Counted from the first letter of the stretch, positions 11,453-23,211 are shown. The stretch: 64,000 nt of DNA from Anodontia alba (GCA_964016985.1 OZ024823.1:61400514-61464513); one strand, 5' to 3'. The notes: a model not told the origin generated them from the letters alone. Program-made: numbers and translations.

Positions 11453-13190
11453 AGTTCACTTGAGCACGAAGTGCTCAAGGTGAACTATTGTGGTCAGTCA
11501 ATGTCCATCGTCCGTCTTGCATTGTGCGGCGTCCGTCGTGCGGCATCAACACTCCTCCTACACCCCTGGGCCAATTAACTCAAAACTTGGTAGGAAGCAT
11601 CGGGGTGACTTGTAGATAAAAAATAGCTAAAATCGTTCAGATCGGAAATCCAAGATGGCTGCCATCTTAAAATATTTTTTGCTTCTTCTCCTGAACCAAA
11701 AGGCCAATTGATTTGAAACTTGGTAGGAAGCATTGGAGTGACATGTAGATCAAAAATAGCTAAAATCATTCCAATAAGAAACCCAAGATGGCCACCATGG
11801 CAGCCGTCTTGAAAATCTATTTTTCGCTTCTTCTCCTGAACCAAAAGGCCAATTGACTTGAAACTTAGTAGGAAGCATCAGGGTGACTTGTAGATCAAAA
11901 ATAGCTAAAATTGTTCCGTTCGGAAATGAAAGATGGCTGCCATGCCATCTTGAAAATCTGTTTTTCCCTTCTTCTCCTGAACAGAAAGGCCAACTGACTT
12001 GAACCTTGGTAGGAAGCATCTTCGTGACTTGTAGATCAAAAATAGCTAAAATCGTTCAGATCGGATATCCAAGATGGCAGCAATGGAGGCCATCTTGAAA
12101 ATCTATTTTTCGCTTCTTCTCCTGAACCAAAAGGCTAATGGACTGGAAACATGGTAGGAAGTATCAGGGTGACTTGTAGGTCAAAAATAGCTAAAATATT
12201 TCCTATCGGAAATCCAAGATGGCCCCCATGGCCACCATCTTGAAAATCTATTTTTCACTTCTTCTCCTGAAACAATAGGCCAATGGACTCGAAACTTGGT
12301 GGGAAGCATCAGAGTGACTTGTAGATAAAAAAAAGAAAAGAAAAATGACGTCAATTTTTCCAAACAAATGACCTAAGATACTTATTTGAAGATGTACCTG
12401 CTGATAACACACTTATGTTTTTAAATCACATCAATCTTTTTAACAAAATATAACAATTTGTATTTCTTTTTAACTTCGTTCTAGTTTTACATTTTAGGCA
12501 TGTATGACTTATCATTATAACTGATACATTTCAAAACCAAGTTAGAACACCATTTAGGCGCTAATGACCCTCATGGGTTAATGCATCGTTAAATCTGAAC
12601 TCATCATCATCATCATCAAAATTTTCCAATCCAAGATGGCCACCATGGAACAATCTTGAAAATCCATTTTTCACTTCTTCTCCTGAACCAAAAGGCCAAT
12701 TGACTCGAACCTGGGTAAGAAGTTTTTTGAGTGACTTGTAGATCAAAAAAAGCTAAAATTGTTTGGATTGGAAATCAAAGATGGCCACCCTGGTGGCCAT
12801 CTTGAAAATCTATGTTTTGCTTCTCCTGAACCGAAAGGCCAATTGACTCGAAACTTGTGAAGAAGCATAGGGGTGACTGGTAGATCAAAAATAACTAAAA
12901 TCGTTCCGATCAGAAATCCAAGATGGCCGCCATAGCAGCCATCTTGAAAATCTATTTTTCGCTTCTTCTCCTGAACCAAAAGGCCAATTGACTTTAAACT
13001 TGGTAAGAGTCATCGAGGGGACTCGTAGATCAAAAATAGCTAAAATCGTTCCGATCAGAAATACAAGATGGCCGCCACAGTTGCCCTCTTAAAAATCTAT
13101 TTTGAACTTCTTCTCCTGAATAGAAAGGCCCATTGACTTGAAATTTGATAGGAAGTATCGGGGTGACTGTAGAACAAAAATAGCTAAAGT
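11453..13190 (+). mobile_element. HINE-like element, satellite family b, right end lost
   Basis: The left end AGTTCACTTGAGCACGAAGT folds as a hairpin with GTGCTCAAGGTGAACT. It is followed by GTCC/GTCG words and then about ten ~150 bp monomers. Each monomer holds CTTCTCCTGAACC, GGCCAATTGACT, GAAACTTGGTAGGAAGCAT, AAAATAGCTAAAATCGTTC and the palindromic CAAGATGGCCGCCATG box. A truncated LINE interrupts it at 12346. The array ends abruptly at the tyrosine-recombinase remnant near 13190. Confidence 0.7.
12346..12618 (+). mobile_element. 5-prime truncated LINE tail with (TCA)n end
   Basis: A ~270 bp segment starts GACGTCAATTTTTCCAAAC and ends in ATGACCCTCATGGGTTAATG, then CGTTAAATCTGAAC and (TCA)5-6. 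It is closely related to 37318-37600. In that copy the first part encodes the end of a LINE protein; here the corresponding frame is broken by stops. It interrupts a family b monomer. Confidence 0.7.
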
Positions 13191-13195
13191 CAAAG

Positions 13196-13457
13196 AGGAT
13201 TGCCTTTTGAAACAAAGAACACACAAAATCACGAAAATCAGAGACTCGGTTTAATTGAATCTCTTCATATGCAACACTGTAGTTTGCGAGGCTGCATATG
13301 CCCCCTAGCGCCGGCTTAAGTGGTATTCGATTTTCAAAATAACCAGGATGGGCTCAATGATCCCAAAGGAAATAAAATATAACCTGCACTATGATGATGT
13401 AAGGGGAGACTTTTTACTGCCGCCACACAGTACATCACCAGCTACAATAGAGTAAAA
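13196..13457. repeat. ~265 bp direct repeat, copy 1
   Basis: It runs from GAGGATTGCC to CTACAATAGAGTAAAA and is repeated at 14262-14527, with a partial third copy at 14533-14637. The copies share blocks such as AACAAAGAACACACAAAATC and CCAGCTACAATAGAGTAAAA. Copies 1 and 2 flank the tyrosine-recombinase remnant, so they may be its long repeats or a duplicated host segment. Confidence 0.75.
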
Positions 13458-13760
13458 TTGACAAATTAAACAAGACTTACCTGTAAGTTGAAGTTTGATG
13501 TTAAATTTTGTTAATCCCTATCTACCAAGAATCACATGAGTGAGCGAGCGCGATCACGTGACCAAAAACATCAGACTTTAGAGACAAATCGATTGGAAAT
13601 CAATCTTCATGAAACTTGGAACCTTAAACAGCTCAGAGTGGGTCAAACTTTTTGGGTGGGCATGTGATTCTTGGTAGATTGGGATTAACAAAATTAACAT
13701 CAAACTTCAACTTACAGGTAAGTCTTGTTTAATTTGTCAATTTTCTTATCCCTATCTACC
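13455..13760. repeat. Inverted repeat pair (DIRS/Ngaro-type terminal sequence)
   Basis: The ~75 bp segment 13455-13535 (GACAAATTAAACAAGACTTA, then CCTGTAAGTTGAAGTTTG) is inverted at 13660-13748, separated by ~120 bp. Close inverted copies beside a YR-coding frame fit the split or inverted repeats of tyrosine-recombinase retrotransposons. Confidence 0.65.
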
Positions 13761-14018
13761 CTCTAAGAATCACATGAGTATTTAGAGTCCATGTTTCATG
13801 ATTTTCACCCAATTAATTTCTCATGAATCTAATCAAACTATGACATGTACATGTTCATATGATAAGCAATATTATGCTAACTTAATCCTAACTGACTTTA
13901 TATGACTGAATTATTTAACTTGATGTGTCAGGCTGCATGTAACCCAAGTAACATAATTTCCAGAAACAGTTTTATTAACAACATGTCAGGCATGTACATC
14001 AACATGTACATGTATGTA

Positions 14019-14288
14019 CTACTGCAATTGCTCTAGAACCGCATTGCTGAAGTCAGAGTTATTTGTTACTTCCCGTTTATAAAACTTCCTGAAGACACAG
14101 TCCTTCTTCCATCCAGCGGTTCTTAATACAGTGTCAATTGGTATTTTCAATGCCGCAGCACTTGTTGACGCTGATCTGGTACTATGTGGAGTATACATTG
14201 TCATATCAATGCCTGCAAATAACAACACTAACAATCCATCTCCCAAGCGTACCTTTGGTAGAGGATTGTCTTTGGTAACAAAGAACAC
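14019..14288 (-). pseudogene. Tyrosine recombinase C-terminal fragment (retroelement remnant)
   Basis: An 89-codon frame holds the C-terminal catalytic signature of a tyrosine recombinase: HSTR (H-x-x-R), a following AGW, and a tyrosine in KFYKREV. Spacing and sequence style (PHSTRSASTSAAA) match recombinases of DIRS-, Ngaro- or Crypton-type elements. These cut and rejoin DNA through a covalent phosphotyrosine to insert a circular intermediate. The first catalytic arginine and the rest of the protein are missing. The upstream end of the frame runs into direct-repeat copy 2, so this is a remnant. It differs from the recombinase of the DIRS element at 48080-53344 and so represents a second family. 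Confidence 0.7.
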
Positions 14289-14527
14289 ACAAAATCATGA
14301 AAATCAGAGACTCGGTTTGATTGAGTCTCTTCATATGCAACATTGTAGTTTGTGAGGCTGCATACGCCCCCTAGCGATGGCTTAAGCTGTATTTGATTTT
14401 CAAAATAACCAGGATAGGCTCAGTGATCCCAAAGGAAATAAAATATAACCTGCACTATGATGATGTACTATGGGGAAACTTTTTACGGCCGCCACATGGC
14501 ACAACACCAGCTACAATAGAGTAAAAT
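14262..14527. repeat. ~265 bp direct repeat, copy 2
   Basis: Same orientation and boundaries as copy 1 (13196-13457). It starts GAGGATTGTCTTTGGTAAC and ends CTACAATAGAGTAAAAT. It overlaps the start of the recombinase fragment. Confidence 0.75.
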
Positions 14528-14532
14528 AAAAG

Positions 14533-14637
14533 TCAAAGAGCCTTTGGAAACAAAGAACACACAAAATCATGAAAATAGGAGATTCGGTTTGATTGAGTCA
14601 CTTCATATGCAACACTGTAGTTTGCGAGGCTGCATAG
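14533..14637. repeat. Direct repeat, partial copy 3
   Basis: It begins GTCAAAGAGCCTTTGGAAAC and stops after GCGAGGCTGCATAG. It lies a few bases behind copy 2. Confidence 0.7.
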
Positions 14638-14703
14638 TTTGTATTTTTTTATGAAAATCAACATTTTGGTTTGGTTGCTATGCCATTTACAGTTTCCGTC
14701 ATA

Positions 14704-16230
14704 CAGTCGAACTTCAATGGCTCGAACATCTTTTGGACCATAGAAAATTGTTCGAGACATGGGTAGTTCGAGCCACTGAGGGTTAATCATGGTGCCAGGT
14801 CAGGAAGCAAATAGCGATAATTTAGGGATTTTTATACCCCGCCAAACAATAGTGGCGGGGTATTATGGTTTCACGTTGGTCGTCCGTGAGTCCGCCTGTC
14901 TGTCCGTCCGTCTGTCCGTCCGTTTTTCGTTTCCGGATGATAACTTGAGTAAACGTCAGTGGATTTTCACCAAACTTGGTATGTGCATTGATATTGTGGA
15001 GATCTGGTTTTGGATTGCTAATGGGCAAATTTCGTCAATTTTGACGGAGTTACCTGCCCGAGACACGCCCATATTTTCGTTTCCGGACTATAACTTGAGT
15101 AACTAACAAGGGATTTTCACCAAACTTGGTACGTGCATTGATGTTGTGGAGATCTTGTTTGGGATTGCTAATGGGCAAATTTCATCAATTTTTGACGGAG
15201 ATATCTGCCCGAGACACGTCCATATATTCGTTTCCGGACTATAACTTGAGTAAATAACAAGGGATTTTCACCAAACTTGGTATGTGCATTGATATTGTGG
15301 AGATCTGGTTTTGCGATTGCTAATGGGCAAATTTCGTCAATTTTTGACAGAGTTATCTGCCCGAGACACGCCCATATTTTCATTTCTGGACTATATCTTG
15401 AGTAAATAACAAGGGATTTTCACCAAGCTTGCTATATGCATTGACAGTAAGGAGAATTGTTTTGCGATTGCTAATGGGCAAATTTCGTCAAATTTTTATG
15501 GAGTTATCTGCCTGAGACACGCCCATATTTTCGTTTCCGGATGATAACTTAGTAAATAACAAGGGATTTTCATCAAACTTGCTACATGTATATGCATTGA
15601 CATTATGGAGATCCGGTTTGGGATTACTAATGGGCAAATTTCGTCAAATTTTTAGGGAGTTAGCTGCCCGAGACACGCCCATATTTTCGTTTCCGGATGA
15701 TAACTTTAGTAAATAACAAGGGATTTTAACCAAACTTGCTATATGTATTGACAGTAAGGAGATCAGGTTTGGAATTGCTAATGGGCAAATTTCCTAAAAT
15801 TTTTACGGAGTTATCTGCCCGAGACATGTCCATATTTTTATTTCTGGATGATAACTTGAGTTAATAACAAGGCCTTTTAACCAAACTTGCTATATGCATT
15901 GATATTATCAAGATCTGCTTTAGGATTGTTATTTGTCCATTGATATTATCAAGATCTGCTTTAGGATTGTTATCTGTCCCTCCATCATTTTCTTTCCAGA
16001 CATTTTTGCAAGGATAACTTTAATACATAAACAAATAATTGCTGTGGCAGGCTATCTATGAGGCAATTCTAATGAGTACACACAACATACAATTTCATGA
16101 TAAAATAAGAAAATTTCCCTAAATATTTGTTTTCTTGAACTAGCAGAAGAATTTCGTAGGGACTCTAAAATGAGTTCGAATTAGCCATGGTAAATGAGCC
16201 ATCGGTGTTCGAGCTATTGAGGTTTGACTG
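14704..16230. mobile_element. pogo/Tigger-type DNA element carrying a satellite insertion
   Basis: The terminal repeats are CAGTCGAACTTCAATGGCTC (left) and the inverse of GAGCTATTGAGGTTTGACTG (right). Both are flanked by TA (14702-14703 and 16231-16232). These ends are typical of pogo/Tigger elements. The interior is not coding and consists mostly of a family g satellite element (14826-16000). Confidence 0.78.
14826..16000 (+). mobile_element. Hairpin-headed satellite element, family g
   Basis: It begins with a strong hairpin, TACCCCGCC..GGCGGGGTA, followed by a GTCC/GTCT run. About seven ~152 bp monomers follow, each with TTTCCGGATGATAACTTGAG, TTTTCACCAAACTTGGTATG, GCATTGATATTGTGGAGATC and TGCTAATGGGCAAATTTCGT. 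It sits inside the pogo-type element. The right terminus is not clear. A related degraded copy lies at 44185-44885. Confidence 0.7.
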
Positions 16231-18160
16231 TACTTGTAATGGGAAAGTATAATGGGAAAGTATTTACTGCCCAGCAACTGCAGATACTTTGACAAAACGT
16301 CGATTGTAATGTTTCTTGAGTAATCTTTTATCAGCAATAGGGATTTATTTTTACTGATTGCCATGGAAAATAGAAAGAATTCCTTAAAATTATCACCTCA
16401 GAAACCATATCCTCTATTAGACTGAGACTTTCTGTTGAAATATTCATCATATTAGCATTTACAGATTTTGTGTTATTTCAAATCTGGGGAGCTTTGAAGC
16501 CCCTAGGCCTTCTGATGCCCAGGCCACCAGCACCTACAGTGCTTTGATTAGACATAACAGTTTGGAATGGACTTTTTGAAATTTTAGGACAAGTATGGAA
16601 AAGAGTCAAGGCATCTGAATATTTGTGATTGTTTTCATTAATTGATTTTGATATATTATGTCAAAGTATAGGGACAGGGGAAGTTTTGTAACTGCCATTA
16701 ATTTGCAAGTTGTCCTTGAATTTTTTTCTCTGAAAATATTGTTGATAGTCTGCTAATTCAGAGCCAGAATACCACTGGAATACCCGTGAAAAAACAGGAA
16801 TACCCATCACTTCAAACCAAAAATGCTAAAACACTTTTGTATTTAACTTACTTCAATTAAGTGAAATGAACTTTGAAACAAAAAAACAAACAAAAGTATA
16901 TAAACTCATTACTTTTGAGTCTGCTAGCGACAGCTAGCAGGCTCTTTGCAATCGCATGGGGTTTTATGAGCCGATTCTCATCACAGCTATTTATGCGTAT
17001 ATTTATACGCGCACTACTTCTTAATCAGACGCAATGCAGCACTATTACGGTGAACTGAATGTGAAGCAACGGAATTTTGTATGTTTTTTTTATTTCGCTA
17101 ACATAACTGTAACTGAAATCGATTTAGATAATGCAATTTGAAACATAGACTTCAAAATTCGGTGTAGTAATACACACGCTACTTTTGTCAAGGCTTTAAT
17201 TCGGCACGGGGTCCTACTAATCACCCCATGGCACCCCACGATATCCCAAGGCACCCCACAGCACTAAATTATTTCATTGTATTTATTAACTGAATGCTGA
17301 AATTACACCAGGGTATTAGTTTTATGTATCCAAATTTGTTTTTGTGATAGTTTAAGACATTAACCTTACTTCAAGCGATTATCTCGGGGCGCCTAAACAC
17401 CAAGATTCAAACTGACGCTAAAATATAGCAAAGAGACCAATGGTGTAAGTTGATAGACTGCTGGCCCATTTATAGGTTTATGACCCTTCTTTTTTGGACA
17501 TCTGAAAATCTCTTGAAAAGGGTAGGCATAGCTGGTCGGGCTAATCTGTTGATGCTTAGGTGAAGCACTAGCAAATGACAATCAGTTATTAACGCTAATC
17601 TGGACTGAACATAGCCATTTCAAATTTATTTATTCTGCTCTTGTCTTAATAATAAGTTTATAGAGTAAATTTATAAAATTGTACTAGAATAATCGTGGAG
17701 CTACATCAGGTGTTGAATTTGTATGAACTGGAGCATATCTAGTGTTGAACTTTAATAATTCTAGAAATTGGAAATTGCTGCTGGAGATACACTCATTTGG
17801 AATAATCAGGTGATAAACTTCATTGGAAAATAAAGAGGTTCATTTCTCCAATCACTGTATTGGCCTATATATGCAGATAATAAAATGGATTTTTTTGTGA
17901 AGAAAGAAACAAAACAGAAGAGAAATAATTGTATTTAGTTTTTCAGTACATGGTTAGATTATATATGTATATCTGTTTTACACAGATGCCTCAGTAAAGA
18001 CCCATTCTTATTTATACATTAAAAAAAGTAGAATGCATTTCCATCTGACTGATTTTGAGAAATTGATAGTGAAAGCATGTAGTACAGAGTGTTCATGTTG
18101 GTTGTTTTTCAAGGAATAGTAAATTTTCTCACAAAGCCTTGTCTCTGAATGTAAATTTAA
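16231..18160. other. Intronic, no gene seen; short perfect inverted repeat near 16919
   Basis: The only structure noted is CTGCTAGCGACAGCTAGCAG near 16920, a perfect 8 bp-stem hairpin. No exon was recognised. Confidence 0.45.
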
Positions 18161-18166
18161 TATTGG

Positions 18167-18690
18167 ATGAAGCCACTGGTTGTAAGCAAGTGTGAAAATA
18201 TGGATATAGAGCAAAATCCAGGTCCATCAAATCATATAAATCTACAAGAAAATGCATCTGTATTATTGCAAGGAAGTATCCATCAAGGAGATGAGATATT
18301 TAGTCCTGATTCAAGAGGGCATCAATGCCTACCATGTTGTTTAGTATTTTTGGTGAAAGCTGTACAGAAAAGGATCTGTACCAACATGTGGAATGTGAAC
18401 AACATGAATGAAATTCTATTTGCAGGAGATAAATTATACGAGTATCCTTTCCTTGATTTAGAGACAACACTCGCTATGACTTTCTCATTCAACCCATATG
18501 CAGTCTTCGCTTGACGTACATTTGATAGAGTTTTTAAAGAAAGTCTTCTTTTCAAAAAGTACAATGCCCAGATGCTTGATATATTCCATAGAGATCCATC
18601 TTATGGTGTAGTATTGGTAGCATTGGAATGCCACCTATCTTCTTTGCATGTATTGTGTTTGCATAGAAGATACACAGCACTCCACCAATA
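18167..18690 (+). pseudogene. Retroelement-type frame with 2A-like motif and cysteine-protease-like domain, broken
   Basis: The 115-codon open frame starts at 18167 and carries MDIEQNPGPSN near residues 12-22, an exact fit to the 2A rule D-[VI]-E-x-N-P-G-P. This motif makes ribosomes skip a peptide bond. It is followed by LQGSIHQGDEIFSPDSRGHQ, a CLPCC stretch and WNVNNMNEILFAGDKLYE. This resembles a protease-like domain (herpesvirus tegument/C76-like or OTU-like) seen in invertebrate mobile elements, though I cannot confirm it without a search. A stop follows at 18512-18514, yet related coding flavour continues to ~18600 (FKESLLFKKYNAQM), so the gene is decayed. A stop also precedes the ATG. 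The 2A match is seen directly; the domain call is tentative. Confidence 0.5.
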
Positions 18691-19426
18691 CTTTACAAGC
18701 TAGCAGACTCTTAGGATTATCAGTCCTTTGATTTAATATTCAGGTTTTAAAATCATGAATTTTGCAAAGAAATGAGTGTCATCCAAAAAAGCCTCAACAT
18801 TTCAGGAGGTTACCAAGAGAAATTCTGTAAATAAATAGTTTCCTGGAACGCAAATTGAAATCTGTTTGATCTTGTATAAACTTTTCTTTATCTTTCCTAC
18901 TATGCAATGACCAACAAAAGCAATTTTTAAATGAAAAGAAAATAGAAATATAGTTTTATTTTTCATCATAATTTTTGGAAACCAGGTAGGCACCAGTCGC
19001 AAACAGATGAGAGAGTCAATGAATGTGGATCATTTTATTAAGAATCCTGCGTTTTTGACTGCCAAAATGACAGTCGCCAAACACTGGTTAATCATTTTCA
19101 GTTGCCAAATAATTGTTTTTGGCAGTTGAAAACGTCGTTTATTATTGAATTGCTCTGCATTTGTCCAAAGAAAGTCGAACTTTAGGCGATTTGTGATGGT
19201 TTTGCTCATTTTTCAGCGAGATCTGCCTTTTGTTTGTTTGCTGATTTACTAGCCAGTGTCATTGTCCCATAATTTTGTGAAGTATGCATCTCATCTGCTT
19301 GTGTTTATATGCTTAAGTCCGAACACATATTTCATTATACATGCCTGCAAAGCAATTTTTGCATAGATTGTTTTAAAGAAAATATGTTTTGGCCAGAGCC
19401 TTTTTGCCCTTGTAATTGTTTGACTA
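18691..19426. other. Intronic, no gene seen
   Basis: No repeat with clear ends and no exon was recognised. Confidence 0.4.
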
Positions 19427-20526
19427 CACTGGAATGCTGTTATAATGTGGTCCCTTATAACCCGGAAAAGTTATAATGCGGTTGGTCTGTGGCTCTCCGC
19501 AAAGTTTTGCTCTTTTTCCGCAGAACTCAGCAGTCAAAAAATCGTTTGCCATGACTGTACTCTCACTGATTTCCACATTCTGTTTTACCAAAGTCATCAT
19601 CAGTATTTTGTGTTTAGGCTATTTCAGAGCATGTTACATGTGTCATTTTTTCATTCATCTACCTGGTGACCGATAAAGGATTAAATTTTATACTATAGCT
19701 GCTGTCAGTCAGCTTTGCTCTAGCCACGGTACTGGTAAATGCCCTCGTGTCATTATGAGTGAAACATGAGCAAAACAAACAATGCCAAAATGCACATTGA
19801 TGTTATCGTAGGTTGTGAACACATTTAACCCATAAAGTGCCAAGCAAAATTTGTAGTAGATGACAATCTAGTTTATTTTTTTCCATTTCAAGAGAAAGAG
19901 AAAATAATTCTTGACATTTCATTTGAATTGCATGCTTGGCAGATGATTCACATGAAATGTCAGGACTGTTTTCTCTGACAAATAAAAAACATTAAGTCAA
20001 AATTGTTGTCTACTGCAGATGTGATTGGCAGTTTAAGGGTTAACTGATACATAGATGATCCCTAATTTGTAATCTGTTGAAAAAAAAGTAAAGCATAACT
20101 TCATTTAATATCCAAGCCAGTGCATGCCTTTTGTACAGGTAATTGCATCAGTGATAATTATAAAGTGCTAATACACGGATTACTGTCTTTTCAGTACATT
20201 TTGGTCTCTCGCTCTTCTCTGCCGGTCTTTCCATTTCAACTGACAGTTAGGACAAATTTATTTATTTACTCTGAAAAGAATTAGGCTTCTTGGATGTAAA
20301 AGAAGAACTGACTAGCTTTCTTCATTAAATAAAGTTTATTTATGTGTGACAATTCATGTGTAACAACTTTTTTTTTCAATGGATTGCATACAGAACTTCG
20401 ATAGTATAGAGAAGTCTGTGGGGTGTGATGACCAAGTTTTAAGTCTGACTGCTATAACCTGTGATCCCTTATAATGGTGTCAGCTGCCTTGGACCCCACT
20501 GACCCTGTTATAACGGTGTTGCAGTG
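19427..20526. mobile_element. pogo/Tigger-like element, non-autonomous
   Basis: The ends are CACTGGAATGCTGTTATAAT (left) and the inverse of TGTTATAACGGTGTTGCAGTG (right; shared core about 22 bp). Both are flanked by TA (19425-19426 and 20527-20528). A second inner pair, CCCTTATAAC / CCCTTATAAT, also occurs at each end. No transposase was recognised. A TTAA MITE (19829-20039) is inserted inside. Confidence 0.72.
19829..20039. mobile_element. piggyBac-type MITE, second family (211 bp)
   Basis: It is flanked by TTAA at 19825-19828 and 20040-20043. The ends are CCCATAAAGTGCCAAGC and the inverse of GATTGGCAGTTTAAGGG. Inside are paired blocks GTAGATGACAA / TTGTTGTCTAC and CATTTCATTTG / CATGAAATGTC. 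It is nested in the pogo-like element and so is younger than it. Confidence 0.8.
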
Positions 20527-20528
20527 TA

Positions 20529-21183
20529 CATAATAAATCAACAGTAATAAAGTCAAGGGTATTCAGGTATTTCGGTAGTGTTCCGGTATTTGGGTAAGTC
20601 GTTTGACTGGTGCTAGGGCAGCTCTGTATTTACAATAGTACTATATTACTCATTGATCCCATTGAGAATACCATATTACAGCAGTGATATTCCATCCCTT
20701 TTACTCATTTTGTGATTTATCTCCTAGATTTGACATATGGCGATGTATCCAGTTTCAATTACTTCCCTGGCTTCATCTTTGATTAAAGATGTACTTTCTT
20801 GACCTCCACTTATTGAAGAGTGCCCATTGGTCATGTGACAGGGAGCACTCATTAACTGTTTATTAATTAATCCAAGAGGATCTAGGGTGTCAACTCTTGT
20901 TGGGTTTTCTTCCAATAATTTGTGCTAAGTGGTGTTAGTTTCAATAGCTCTGTCATTATAGATTGCTATAATGGATTCTGTTGATTTCAAGAGAATCCTT
21001 AAGAAATCTTAGAAATAGTGCAATGATTCATAAGACCTTGTCATATGACTAATAAGTTTTCAGTACAAGGAATGAAAAGGTTAAAAAGGTGATTTTGTAG
21101 ATTAAAACTAGAATAGAGCCAGTTCTTTTGACATTTAATCATTGAGTTCTAGCACTTAACATTTTCACAGAATCTAAATTAAG
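20529..21183. other. Intronic, no gene seen
   Basis: Ordinary AT-rich sequence with no recognised feature. Confidence 0.4.
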
Positions 21184-21187
21184 TTAA

Positions 21188-21351
21188 CCCTTGTCCTGCA
21201 GAATAAATTAAGATGCCACGCCCACTTCTAATTTTCTGCCAATCAGATAACTTGATCTAGGTTGTTGATACAAACTCATATCAGAAGCCAGCTGATCTGG
21301 ATCTACACTGTTTGCAAGGGCAGGGTATTACCCGGTTCAGCAGGACAAGGG
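21188..21351. mobile_element. piggyBac-type MITE, copy B (164 bp, reversed)
   Basis: It has TTAA at 21184-21187 and 21352-21355, with CCCTTGTCCTGC..CAGGACAAGGG ends. The orientation is opposite to copy A (the AAGATGCCACGCCCACTTCT side comes first), and one arm of the internal hairpin is missing. Confidence 0.85.
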
Positions 21352-21897
21352 TTAAGGATATGTAGATACAGTTTTTAGTTCTTTTGTTTCAAGAAAATGT
21401 CACATTCTGCTATAAGTGCTTATTTCTTTATTTTGTATATGAATATTGGTGGGAGTTAGTGTGGGGCAGAGCAATATAATAAATGACAGTACAGAGTAAC
21501 CAAGTATCAACTTAACACACCTAGACATTCATAAGATATAAATGTAGATGTTTAAAAGACTTTAAACTGAAATGTTAACATTAGATTTCTGAGTCCACAA
21601 CATTGACCTTAACCAGTGCATGTCATTGAAGGAAACAGGTCTTGTACCAACTTGGACTTTGGACCAGTATCTATCATCAGTCTAAGTTTCAGTGACATAC
21701 ATCCAGGAATTCAAGAGAAAATTTCAACCTAAAACTTTTGACATCAAATTTCTTCAAATTTCTTAGTCCTGTAGCCTTGATCTCAAGATCAGTGATTTTT
21801 TTTTTTTTTTTTTTGTACAGAATAGCTAAAACAACACATTGTTTGCAATTGTTAAAAAAAAAAAAAATAGAACACAGCAGTTATTATTCCCAGATTT

Positions 21898-23180
21898 TTT
21901 GTCCCTCGCCTTTTCGAAGAAAAGTGGAGGGACACTGTTTTTGGTTTTCAGGGGTGCGTGGTTCCGAATTTTTAGTAGGTACTTTGTCCCCTTAACTCCT
22001 CCCACAGTTTTTGTCTGATCCTTTTGAAACTTTACAGGTGTTTAAAGGATGGTCTGAAGATGTGCATGTGGTTTTTTCAGAATCCTGAAATAATTTTTTA
22101 TCACTTTTTCCGCATTTTTAACTTAGACGTTTTTTGAGTTCTGTTATAACAGAGGTCTATAGGGAGTAGGTACCTTGTCCCCTTAACTCCTCCCACAGTT
22201 TTTGGCCGATCCTTTTGAAACTTTACGTGGGCTTTTAGGATGGCCTGAAGATATGCATGTGTTTTTTTCAGAATCCTGAAATAACTTTTTGTCACTTTTT
22301 CCGCATTTTTAACTTAGACATTTTTTGAGTTCTAATACTACAGAAGTGTATAGTGAGCAGGTACTTTGTCCCCTTAATCCTCCCACAGTTTTTGGCTGAT
22401 CCTTTTGAAACTTTACAGGTGCTTTAAGGATGGTCTGAAGATGTGCATGTGTTTTTTTCAGAATCCTGAAATTATTTTTTATCACTTTTTACACGTTTTG
22501 AACTTAGACATTTTTTGAGTTCTTATATTACAGAAGTCTATAGGGAGTAGGTATCTTGTCCCCTTAACTCCTCCCACAGTTTTTGACCGATCCTTTTGAA
22601 ACTTTACGTGGGCTTTTAGGATGGCCTGAAAATATGCAGGTGGATTTTTCAGAATCCTGAAATATTTTTTATTCCTTTTTTTTTCACATTTTTTACTTAG
22701 ACATTTTTTGAGTTCTAATATTACAGAAGTGTATAGGGTGCAGGTACCTTGTCCCCTTAACTCCTCCCACAGTTTTTGTCTGATCCTTTTGAAACTTTAC
22801 AAGGGCTTTTAGGATGGCCTGAAGATATGCATGTGGTTTTTTCAGAATCCTGAAATAATTTTTTACCACTTTTTCTGCATTTTTAACAGACATTTTTTGA
22901 GTTCTAATACTACAGAAGCGTATAGGGAGTAGGTATCTTGACCCCGTAACTCCTACCACAGTTTTAAGCCGATCCTTTGAAACTTTACAGGTGCTTTAAG
23001 GATGGTCTGAAGATATGCATGTGGTTTTTTCAGAATCTTGAAATTATTTTTTATCACTGGTTTCCTGCTTCAATACTTAGGTAATTGATATAGGACCAAT
23101 GGTCCTCTGGTTAACTTTACCATTTTTAACACCTCAAATAAAAATAAGGCGGGGGACATAAATTCCCCATGGAATTTGCT
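21898..23180 (+). mobile_element. Hairpin-headed satellite element, family h
   Basis: The head hairpin is GTCCCTCGCCTTTTC, GAA, GAAAAGTGGAGGGAC. About six ~190 bp monomers follow (TTGTCCCCTTAACTCCTCCC near 21985, 22178, 22368, 22556, 22749 and 22938). Each carries TTTTTGTCTGATCCTTTTGA, AACTTTACAGGTGCTTTAAG and a CAGAATCCTGAAAT block. The right part has GGCGGGGGAC, a small hairpin AATTCCCCATGGAATT and TGCTTG before a T run, parallel to the CTCTTG end of the other elements. Confidence 0.68.
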
Positions 23181-23211
23181 TGTTTTTTTAGCAAATTCTG
23201 CCATCTTTTAA

